A DNA stretch of 64,000 nt from assembly GCA_022844105.1 (NCBI GenBank), contig JALHMJ010000009.1:58586-122585 (forward strand), in the 5' to 3' direction. A model generated the notes under the pieces. It was not told the origin of the DNA, did not search any database, and saw only the letters and a list, made by a program, of their open reading frames with translations. Positions within the stretch are counted from its first letter, which is position 1; every line of letters starts with the position of its first letter. Shown piece by piece: positions 54,901 through 62,221 of this stretch. This stretch comes from Hyphomicrobium sp. (GTDB lineage Bacteria; Pseudomonadota; Alphaproteobacteria; Rhizobiales; Hyphomicrobiaceae). The position numbers and the translations under genes are program-made.

Positions 54901-57073
54901 CGGCGACCTGCGCGGCATGAAGTTTCCGATGCTGATCGGCTGGGGCGGTGGGAGTAACAAGGGGCTCGCCTTCGGCATTCAGTTCCCGACCCGCGAGGGC
55001 GAGGGAATCGATATCGGCATCCAGCAATTCATCCGCCTGCGGGCGAAGAAGCTGAATCTCGTGGTCTGCAAGGACGGCCAGGGTAAAACGCAGATGCTGG
55101 CCATCCAAGCGGTCAACGCCCGGATCGTTATGCTTGGCAAGGAATGGCCCGAAGCTGACACCTCGTTCGCCATCTTCATTCCCGTGGACTCGCGCCGCAA
55201 GCCGAGCTGGGCCTTCGGGGTCAACAAGGGGACTTGGTATGTGGGCGGCGGCTATCGGCTAAAGCTGCCAAGCGCGGGCGCCACGGACATCAAAGCGGTC
55301 GTCAAAGACTTCCGCGATACGCTGATTGATGTCGGCGGCCCCACCCAGGGTGTCTGCACCCTCGTTGGCGACGCCAACAACGACAACTGGAGCGTGGTCG
55401 GCAACTACGATGGCGAGCTGAAGGTCGCGGTCGCAATCTCCGATCCGGCGGTTTACGGCATCGCGGTCGAGATCCCCCCGTTCGGCGAGCTCGACGTGAT
55501 GTATCGGCGCGTCAACGGCCAGCTTGGCATCTTCTCCATCGAGTACACATTGCCGGGCGCTCTGCGCACTATGCAGATCGGCGTCGCGAGCGTGCGTCTC
55601 CCGGTTTTCCGCCTTGAGATTCATACCGATGGCGGCTTCCTGGCCGACTTCGGCTTCCCGTGGAACAACGACTTCTCGCGCAGCTGCCAAGTCGAGATCG
55701 CGATCTTCCTCGGCTCCGGCGGGTTCTACTACGGCGTGACTTCGGCGGCGGCCGCGGATCTTCTCGCCTTCAAGGGCGGCTTCGGCTTTACAGCGCCCGA
55801 TAGCAACAAGCTCAACGACCTACCCACGCTACGCCTCGGCTTCGCGGCGCGAGTCGGGATCGGCCGCAGCTTCACCTTGGGGATTCTCTACGCCGAGGCC
55901 TCGATCACTGTGTTCGGCGGACTGGAAGGCGCGATCGCCTATCGGCCGGGCGCGGACCTGTTCAGTCCGACCCTCTACTCCATGAAGGGCTATGTCGGCC
56001 TGATGCTTGACATCCGGGCGACCGTCGATTTTTCCATCATCCGCGCGTCCGCACATATCGTCGCCTATGTCGAGGTCGGCCTCGAGATTTGCCGTGTGCT
56101 CGGCCGAGACGCGGCCGGCCAGCACCATATCCTCACTCTGCCGATTGTCATCTTCGCCGAGATTGGGCTCGAAGTTAGGATCGAGGTCCAGATCCATATC
56201 GGCTGCGTCGACGTCACGATCCCCCTGTCGTTCAGAGACACGTGGCACTACGAGGAAGCGCTCACGGGCTTCAGGGACGAAGGGCCCTACGACGCGGCGG
56301 TGCTCGCGGCGAACGAAGCTCCGATGCTGCTACCCAGCCCGCTGTCCTTCAGTTTCAACTGGAACCCGGCCTACCGCTACTGGTCGGCAGCGCGCGAGAT
56401 TAACCTTTATGCGACCGTGCTGCCCTGCATGGCGAACGCGGCCGACGTCGGCGAGAGCGGCGGCGTCAAGACTTGCGCGGTTGGCACCATGCTCTTGCAG
56501 GTCGACGCGCCCGACAACGCCTTCGCGGATCTCGCCCGCTTTCTGGTCGGCTGGGTGCTGCTGCCGCCTGGCACCAGCCCGGCGGCGATCAATGCAACCG
56601 TACTGTCTCTAAGGTGGGTGAACCAATTCCGCGAGCCGTTGCGCGATCGCGACAGCGGCTTCTGGAACGGATTTGCTGCCACGCTGCTTGCGATCGTGCC
56701 GCTACAGTTCGTCGGCAGACTGAAGACGCTCGCGAGCGGGGCGACCGACATCTTCGCGGCCCTGCCGTTATGGCCAGGCGTGACTTTCTGCAGCGCGCCG
56801 ATCGGCGGAGGTCGCGCTGTCGAAGGCACGCCCGCGATCGTGATTTCACCTCAGGATCACCAAGCGATGCCCGCGCACGACGCGGCCTTTACCGAATACT
56901 GCCGCCAACTGATCGCTACCGTCATTCCGGAGATCGCTAGGTTGATTGAGGCGAAGGGCTATGTGCGTAACACCGACGGAACCGTTACCCCTACAGGATC
57001 ACTACCGCCGAATGACCCGCGCAAATCGCTGACTTGGGCCGAGATCTGGCAGCAGATGTTTGCAGCGCTCTGA
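51896..57073 (+). CDS. Giant soluble protein of unknown function (1725 aa)
   Basis: AAGGAG lies about nine bases before the ATG at 51896 (product starts MPSPYQRYYASHGIVAYAAS). There is no signal peptide and no clear membrane helix. The N-terminal 500 residues look like several alpha/beta and beta domains. Residues about 880-1480 are dominated by repeated Gly-rich and aromatic beta-strands (KFQFGFMMELDFGSL, WGGGSNKGLAFGIQFPT, FGVNKGTWYVGGGYRLKLP, KGGFGFTAP, LGFAARVGIGRSFTLGIL) that suggest a long beta-solenoid or sheet-stacking architecture. I do not recognise a family. It is the second gene of a tight cassette. Confidence 0.85.
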   Translation: MPSPYQRYYASHGIVAYAASGKDHLFVFAGPAGAPASYPSLSPLLAAWSSAGGNPKRRTLLFCQNFDLTTLPGLLDQLVTAGTFDRFWGKLVYWRDKTFAGSTFTFLFPEGTDARVLAHVGNLRLRLESGSIPKSLSDFTIAASSDEKDLTLNLATGGAAWSVDGVAGSDAVLTVALDAGSGYAAGSIGLKIPWTTTNDAGAHPVARTQIAYVAPPVTLPPQGYDRVPCQVWRSRVVQKVIPSASGGDVCSVHIDPRDSVKHPRWLANEKLNSRILFGAADIHSTFFSATGDRFLLNAAAGAAARASFLHDMIDADQTVASSGILIFHPEGLFKIKSAAPTLAAAAASDLNVSRRDFLAGSATTEFFELGADNDVTHIEFVARQPAFLRRDETGSPVDRDLLGDGKGAVHTAHVRFVKAGNDTDVKFHSQSAEAPMFVAPPGDNPDHLRRRRKEYGVALTPLPVFPHAGYLDGRYSYDDFARFELSHLAQYRRKHVSPKAAPPHLAAAAKELAVTPQGILAEVAANGTSYTRLYFGNPDSADNTRVDFGLTINNTEARIFRDFQQALLSPQLFVVMRKPSAAALNVVTPSATLYARTPFAFKILTTGAGPFTNTSMLADAILFKYFRGKSVAELLEDPASWACQSDLAPEGKSKIDDWSPFPKGKPVPDHLKRLKAIWDDENWQGVLVLNFPVSEQPPLIEALKPGLAKKDGDQKPELRAPYFGLNALPATKTDLTSDPASPRRPGSAFGMIRYAQMEIGEEPGKPTTDDVEPGTSGKGGREYRFVVDSLQITFENSQIADFSARLFIHFSHLFWDSLSSTGALQKLVLDGYYERRGTEDVFSLVSPTPLVVNFPPESYLKQLTVTRAQLGVVASDDKQITAFVGIDGTLELSEKLPQVPLFSVERIRLSSFGFEYSFRRLDLSGFKFRFKPSGISADIDFGQKPSLLSMLPVKLKGMSVALGQLLDLEDMHFSPINFGGLGTKFQFGFMMELDFGSLGQLAGDLRGMKFPMLIGWGGGSNKGLAFGIQFPTREGEGIDIGIQQFIRLRAKKLNLVVCKDGQGKTQMLAIQAVNARIVMLGKEWPEADTSFAIFIPVDSRRKPSWAFGVNKGTWYVGGGYRLKLPSAGATDIKAVVKDFRDTLIDVGGPTQGVCTLVGDANNDNWSVVGNYDGELKVAVAISDPAVYGIAVEIPPFGELDVMYRRVNGQLGIFSIEYTLPGALRTMQIGVASVRLPVFRLEIHTDGGFLADFGFPWNNDFSRSCQVEIAIFLGSGGFYYGVTSAAAADLLAFKGGFGFTAPDSNKLNDLPTLRLGFAARVGIGRSFTLGILYAEASITVFGGLEGAIAYRPGADLFSPTLYSMKGYVGLMLDIRATVDFSIIRASAHIVAYVEVGLEICRVLGRDAAGQHHILTLPIVIFAEIGLEVRIEVQIHIGCVDVTIPLSFRDTWHYEEALTGFRDEGPYDAAVLAANEAPMLLPSPLSFSFNWNPAYRYWSAAREINLYATVLPCMANAADVGESGGVKTCAVGTMLLQVDAPDNAFADLARFLVGWVLLPPGTSPAAINATVLSLRWVNQFREPLRDRDSGFWNGFAATLLAIVPLQFVGRLKTLASGATDIFAALPLWPGVTFCSAPIGGGRAVEGTPAIVISPQDHQAMPAHDAAFTEYCRQLIATVIPEIARLIEAKGYVRNTDGTVTPTGSLPPNDPRKSLTWAEIWQQMFAAL

Positions 57074-57086
57074 ACAGGAAAACACC

Positions 57087-60000
57087 ATGGTAGATGGCCC
57101 CAAGACCCGCCTCGACGGTATCGCCCGCGACCTGTCGCGCACCTTTCTGCACGGCAGCCGGGTGACCGACAATGCCGGTCACACCCGGCCGGCCACCGTC
57201 GCGACCGCCCAGCAAATCAGGGTCGACTTGCCGGCCTCGGGGCCGATGAATTTCGAGTTTTCGGCCGGTGCCGGGACACCCACGACCGTGCTGATCAGCC
57301 GGGCGGACGCGATCGCGAGCCAGACCTTCATGACCAATGCTCTCGGGGCGAACCGGGCTAAATATCTGACACTCGCTGCGGACAGATCGATCCCGACCTG
57401 GGTTTTCAGTCAGCACTCGTATTCGTTCCCAATCCCGCTTCCCGCCGAGGACACAATCGACGTAATGGTGCCCGATCCGGCGACGCTGGGCGCGACCCGC
57501 AAGCTCAAGCTCGTCAAATTATCGGCCTCGGCGCTCGCCGAGGTTTCGCCGGCGGGCAACAGCTACGTGTCGCTTACCCGCTTCGACACGACTAACAACC
57601 GAATGACCGCGATGGCGCGTGAGGGTTGGCAGCCTGCGATCCTGCTGCGCTTCAAGATCAAGCCGGCGCCCCCAACCCCCGGGCTTCCGGCCGGCACGCA
57701 GATTTTCGAACTTGAAGGCACCCCGCAAGGCGACCGCTATTTCCTCGACAGACTCGGGTTGCTAGACGATTTTCTGTCGGCGGCCGCCGACCCCAATCCG
57801 CCCGAAATCGAGGCGATTGCGCTCGCGCTTTCGCATACCGCCTCCGGCACACCGGCAGCGCTCGACGACTGGACCCTCATCCGGACTAATCTGACTCGCG
57901 AGGCGCGCTCAGGCGAGAACGCTTTGAGGACAGGCTCCGCGGCGGCGGCGCCGGGGTTGCCGTTTGTGGCAATCTCGGGCGGCGATGCGGATCAAGACAA
58001 GGACGCTGTCCGCCTCCTGCAAATGATCAGCATCACCAATTCGGGCGGATACTTTTTGCGCACCGCGACGGCCCCGGCTCAGGCCGACACCCTGGTGCTG
58101 AGCATCGTGCTCAAGGCGCGGCCTGATCCCGACACCAAACAAGAAGAGAGCACGTTATTGCCGCGTGCCGCCAACGCGGTGGCGCTCATCGGCGCGGGCG
58201 CGCAGTTGCCGGACGCTATCCGCTTCAATGGCCTCGATCATATCCAGATCGCGCCAACGGTGCCGCCCGGCAACGTGCTATTCGGCTGGACTCGCACCGA
58301 GACAGACAACCCGACCACCCCCGAGGACAAATTCGGTTATGGCACCATCAGCCTGGTGGATTATTCGGCGATCGACGGTGCCGGTCAGCGGGTCGGGGTT
58401 AATTCGGCCGACAAGGTAGTAGCGATATCGCCGTCGAACCCGCTCAACGGCGAGCCGTTCGAGCGCATGAGCCCGAGCGCTGCGGCAAGCTCGCACCATT
58501 TCAACACGGGGGACGTTGCGGCGCTTGGGCTGCGCTCTGGCGCCGCCACTAGTGCCGTGACCACGGTGGCCGCGGCCGGCACCGTGGTCAGACATTTTCG
58601 CGCGAATCTGCGGTGTTACGACGAGAAAACCCAATCGCCCTATTGGCGCATCGCTGATCAGGCCCGCAGCCAGATCACCTTAACGCCGGGCTTCCGCGAT
58701 GTGTTCGGCAACCAGTTTGATGCCGCCTCCGGGCCGGCGGTGCGCTGTCGGCTATTCTACACCGATGCCCTGATCGCGCCGGCGGAGTGGCCGGGCATCC
58801 GGTTTGCGGCCTATCCGGTCCAGCAGAGCGGCAAGCCCTATCTGTATCTGGAGATGCAGTATCGCTTCCTTGACTCGCGCGAGGACAAGCGACCGCGTAT
58901 CAAGCGCCTAAACGAGATCCGCGCTCAGCTCCTCGGGGCGAAGTCCGACGTCGAGGTGACGTTTTCCGCCGAACCGGTCGTTAGCGGTGCGGTGACGCTG
59001 AAACCCGCCGACCTCGCCGATCAGATCGGCAAATGGATCGATCAGGAGAATGACAACAAGGTGGACAATGCCGATGTGCTGGTGATGGTGTTCCCGGCAA
59101 TCGCCTGCAACGGCATGGTCGACAACATCGTACGGTTCGACGGGGTAGCCGATCCGGGATCGCCGGTCACAGGGCCGCGGCTGACTATCGCGCGCACAAA
59201 TGCGAGCTACCGTCCGGCCGACGCTGATCTTCCGGGCGATGCGGTGCTGGCGGCGCAGATCAAATCGCAGATCAGCGCTGCCAGCAGCCCAGTCCATCTT
59301 CAGACGGCGACCGCCAAGGCGGCCGCTGGCGTGCCAGCTACGCACGACGAATTCCGCGAGATCGCGCAGGCATTTCAGAAAAAACTTGCGACCGCGCTGA
59401 AAATGCAGGTTGGCTTTCTGCGCAACCGCCTCAACCAGCACGAGCTGTGGTTCGTGCCGAACAAGTTCTTCCCGACGGCGCCAAGCACAACGAGCTATAT
59501 CGACTGGTCCTTTGCGACAGCGCGTCCGTTGAGCAACAAGCTCGCAACCGAAAGCTTCAAGGTCCCGGATTTCGCCGCGACCTGCACGTCCAGCGGTCCA
59601 GACTGTTGGAGGAAGCATCCGATAGTCGCGCAGACTGTGATCGACCAGGATCTCGACGAGCTTGGCCGGGTGGCGTTCCGCCTGGTCGAGCAGGAAAGCA
59701 CTGCGCTCGCGGTGATGACCGACCGCGGCAATGCGACTGCGGCCCGTCAACTTCTTTCCGAGCGCGAGCAGATCGCGCTTACTCTCACGAGCTTCCAAGG
59801 TGATGGCGGGCCCGGCTATCTGGTGCCGCTCTACGACACGCCCGACGGGCTCGAGCAGGCAGGCGTTGTGCGGGCCTGCAAGGATGCGTTTCTTGGCAAC
59901 CTCAACGCGTTCTACGATACCGATACGGTCGTCCAACTTCCGCTTGCCAAGGCTGCCAGCGACAAGATTCTCACTTTCGAAGGGAAAGTGGAGGCATTCT

Positions 60001-61391
60001 TCGAGAGAGGTTCCACTGCGCCGCGCCCGCTCGTGTCCAATGTTCTGATTGGCGGCGGCGACAGCAAGGTGACGGTTCTCTACGACCTCCCGCCCGGCAC
60101 TCGGGGTTTCAAAGCGGTGCAGCGCCTCGATGCAATCAAGGTACTTATCCACCATATTCAGCTACCGCTCAAGGAAGGCGCACCTAGGGAAAAGAATCTT
60201 TTCAACCAGGGAGCTTGGCTCGAGCTCGTCGTGCCGCAGCAGCTGGCCTGGAAGGGCCCGCCGTCAGACTTCATACCTGTGGCCGATCGGAGATTTCCGG
60301 CCAAGCCGGTGATCAAGGCAACCGAGACCCTGCTGCCATGGCTCAATATGGCGCCGCCGCCGATCACCACGTCGAATGCTTCACTGCTGGTGAGGTGGGG
60401 CTGGCGATTCATCTTTGGCTTGATCGATCCGAGCTCGAACGACGTCGTGCACGTGACCGTGCGCTACAATGAGCCCACCACAGGCTCAGGCACCATGAAC
60501 CCGCTTATGGCGGAGACGGCCGAATGGCGGCCGCAGTCGCTGCTCAACTGCCTCGTAGCGCTCAAGCTGCTGCAAGACCGTCTTAGCGACGTCAGAGCGC
60601 CCGATCGGCTGCAAACCACTGCCGATCTCGCGAGCTTCCTGCGCCAGACGCTGGCGGCCGCGTCCGCCATGACGGCGCTGGAGGCGGCAGCCCAACCGAA
60701 GGATCACTTCGCCATCAAGTGGCAGCACACCACGCCGGTTGCCGATCGGGGGGGGCTCGCGATCATGAAGGGCCCCATCAGTGTCGCCTGGAGCGCGGCT
60801 GCAAATACACAGACCGTGACCGTGAGCGCGCTCGCCGATGCGGCCAACAACAACGCGGTGCTTACCAGCACCGCACCGGTCCGCAACTACCGCACCGCGC
60901 TACGGCTGCTGCGCAATGAGACGTTCGGGCCGGTGAACGAGCACAAAGCCAATCCGAGCCTTATCTACGAATGTGCTCCTGTCGAGTCGCCGCTAGAGTG
61001 CTGGGCTTCCAACGTCTGGCAGCCGACGCTGACTTTCGACCTGACCGGCCACTCTCTTGAGGAGGGGCTGCGCGACTTCTTCACCGGCCTGCTGCTCGGC
61101 GTCGACTTATCCTCGATCAACATCGAGGTGGGCGCGGCGCTCAAATGGCATAGTGGTAGGCTTGACGCCGTGACACCGTTCTCCCTATTGCCGATCGACA
61201 TCAAGCCCGGAGGTGGCACTGCTCGCGACGTCGCGAACTCCGTTTACGCAAAGTTTGCCTCACTGGTCGGAACTAGCATTCCACCAGACGTGTCACAAAA
61301 GCTGCGACTGCGACTGAAGCTGACAACGCTCGATCCCGGTCCGGGTCGCCGGGTGCTGCTGGATATATCCGCGATTGACTTTGCAGTGTGA
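57087..61391 (+). CDS. Giant soluble protein of unknown function (1434 aa)
   Basis: The start at 57087 (MVDGPKTRLDGIARDL) is 13 bases after the previous stop and is preceded by CAGGAAA. It has no signal peptide and no membrane segments. The product is rich in beta-sandwich-like stretches (PAILLRFKIKP, YLYLEMQYRFLDSREDKRP, VHVTVRYNEP, WQPTLTFDL) alternating with helical linkers. No catalytic motif is apparent. I do not recognise a family. Base composition is similar to the 1725-aa gene, so the cassette probably moved as a unit. Confidence 0.85.
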   Translation: MVDGPKTRLDGIARDLSRTFLHGSRVTDNAGHTRPATVATAQQIRVDLPASGPMNFEFSAGAGTPTTVLISRADAIASQTFMTNALGANRAKYLTLAADRSIPTWVFSQHSYSFPIPLPAEDTIDVMVPDPATLGATRKLKLVKLSASALAEVSPAGNSYVSLTRFDTTNNRMTAMAREGWQPAILLRFKIKPAPPTPGLPAGTQIFELEGTPQGDRYFLDRLGLLDDFLSAAADPNPPEIEAIALALSHTASGTPAALDDWTLIRTNLTREARSGENALRTGSAAAAPGLPFVAISGGDADQDKDAVRLLQMISITNSGGYFLRTATAPAQADTLVLSIVLKARPDPDTKQEESTLLPRAANAVALIGAGAQLPDAIRFNGLDHIQIAPTVPPGNVLFGWTRTETDNPTTPEDKFGYGTISLVDYSAIDGAGQRVGVNSADKVVAISPSNPLNGEPFERMSPSAAASSHHFNTGDVAALGLRSGAATSAVTTVAAAGTVVRHFRANLRCYDEKTQSPYWRIADQARSQITLTPGFRDVFGNQFDAASGPAVRCRLFYTDALIAPAEWPGIRFAAYPVQQSGKPYLYLEMQYRFLDSREDKRPRIKRLNEIRAQLLGAKSDVEVTFSAEPVVSGAVTLKPADLADQIGKWIDQENDNKVDNADVLVMVFPAIACNGMVDNIVRFDGVADPGSPVTGPRLTIARTNASYRPADADLPGDAVLAAQIKSQISAASSPVHLQTATAKAAAGVPATHDEFREIAQAFQKKLATALKMQVGFLRNRLNQHELWFVPNKFFPTAPSTTSYIDWSFATARPLSNKLATESFKVPDFAATCTSSGPDCWRKHPIVAQTVIDQDLDELGRVAFRLVEQESTALAVMTDRGNATAARQLLSEREQIALTLTSFQGDGGPGYLVPLYDTPDGLEQAGVVRACKDAFLGNLNAFYDTDTVVQLPLAKAASDKILTFEGKVEAFFERGSTAPRPLVSNVLIGGGDSKVTVLYDLPPGTRGFKAVQRLDAIKVLIHHIQLPLKEGAPREKNLFNQGAWLELVVPQQLAWKGPPSDFIPVADRRFPAKPVIKATETLLPWLNMAPPPITTSNASLLVRWGWRFIFGLIDPSSNDVVHVTVRYNEPTTGSGTMNPLMAETAEWRPQSLLNCLVALKLLQDRLSDVRAPDRLQTTADLASFLRQTLAAASAMTALEAAAQPKDHFAIKWQHTTPVADRGGLAIMKGPISVAWSAAANTQTVTVSALADAANNNAVLTSTAPVRNYRTALRLLRNETFGPVNEHKANPSLIYECAPVESPLECWASNVWQPTLTFDLTGHSLEEGLRDFFTGLLLGVDLSSINIEVGAALKWHSGRLDAVTPFSLLPIDIKPGGGTARDVANSVYAKFASLVGTSIPPDVSQKLRLRLKLTTLDPGPGRRVLLDISAIDFAV

Positions 61392-61457
61392 GCGGTCATG
61401 AGGGCATGGAACGAGCAAGCTTTCGAATTTATTTCGTCCTACTATTGGAGACCTCGC

Positions 61458-61991
61458 ATGACAGAAGATCACGTCGACGATCCCATTGCCGACTTGCTCG
61501 AGCATCGGGCTCTTTCGAATGGCAATCTAGTTTCCGCAGAACTCAACCTGGCTGAGCTTGATCTTGCCGAACATGCTGCGAGTGCCGCGAAACGGCTTAA
61601 AGCTGATCACCCTACCGTAGTTTTCACAAGTGGGCGCCGGTCAGTCTCCGATCAAGCTGACGCAATGGCGGGCAACGTCGTGGTCAATCGCAAATGGATT
61701 GTGCAAACCTATGCCGCCAGTAATGAGCGCGACACTTTGCAGAAATGGGTTGACGAAAATCCCACTGTGACAAGCAGGCAGAGTATTGCTGCTGGTCTCT
61801 CCAACATTATGACCGGATGGACAGATGCCCAACGTGTTAAGCTGTCGAGACATTTCGCCGGTTTAGCGTTCGATGTCAGGCCGGGGGACGCAGCTATAAA
61901 GGACGCCATCAAAGTCCTTCCTAATTTAGTGAAATTTCTTGACAGCGAGGGCGGCATCACAATTTGGCACGCAGAATTCAAAGCTGCCTAG
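61458..61991 (+). CDS. M15-type zinc D,D-/L,D-peptidase-like protein
   Basis: The 177-residue product carries the metal pattern of the M15/VanY peptidases: His132 and Asp139 in SRHFAGLAFDVRP (S-x-H-x-x-G-x-A-x-D) and His171 in TIWHAEF (the W-H-x-E-F end). VVFTSGRRSVSDQADAM corresponds to the substrate-loop region after the first strand. Such enzymes cut peptidoglycan stem peptides or act as endolysins. There is no signal peptide. GGAG precedes the ATG at 61458; an ATG 60 bases upstream, directly after the giant gene, is the alternative start. It is the last gene of the cassette. Confidence 0.75.
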   Translation: MTEDHVDDPIADLLEHRALSNGNLVSAELNLAELDLAEHAASAAKRLKADHPTVVFTSGRRSVSDQADAMAGNVVVNRKWIVQTYAASNERDTLQKWVDENPTVTSRQSIAAGLSNIMTGWTDAQRVKLSRHFAGLAFDVRPGDAAIKDAIKVLPNLVKFLDSEGGITIWHAEFKAA

Positions 61992-62095
61992 CGTCAAAGT
62001 TGCTTGTAACGCGGTCGCCTCACCCGTCATGATGGCGGTCGTTGAGACCTTGGCCGAATAGATTATACCTCAAAGCTGAAGGCCAGCTTAACTTC

Positions 62096-62135
62096 TGGAA
62101 TGGCCGAACAACCGGTGGAATGGCCGAACAACCGG
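62096..62135. repeat. Tandem 20-bp direct repeat
   Basis: TGGAATGGCCGAACAACCGG occurs twice in succession (62096-62115 and 62116-62135). A partial copy, TGGCCGAATA, lies at about 62051-62060. A short palindrome GCGGCTTAGCCGC-like sequence (written GCGGCTAAGCCGC) follows at about 62143-62155. The block lies in the 230-bp spacer between the M15-like gene and the last gene. Confidence 0.7.
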
Positions 62136-62221
62136 CAAAAAAGCGGCTAAGCCGCGCATGATCCGCCGATGCTGCAGTGACGCAAGTAAAGCCAAAGAAG
62201 AGTGACCATGGGAAACGCGTA

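Noticed and set aside
54116-55108. 330-codon minus-strand frame inside the 1725-aa gene
   Set aside because: Antisense shadow with no independent support.
58908-60155. 415-codon minus-strand frame inside the second giant gene
   Set aside because: It is antisense to a long open frame of good coding character, has no ribosome-binding site and no recognisable domain. Long antisense frames are expected in GC-rich genes.
50320-61991. Contractile injection system or phage-tail cluster
   Set aside because: Giant proteins next to a wall peptidase suggested it, but no sheath, tube, spike, baseplate or AAA+ ATPase gene is present in the cassette.
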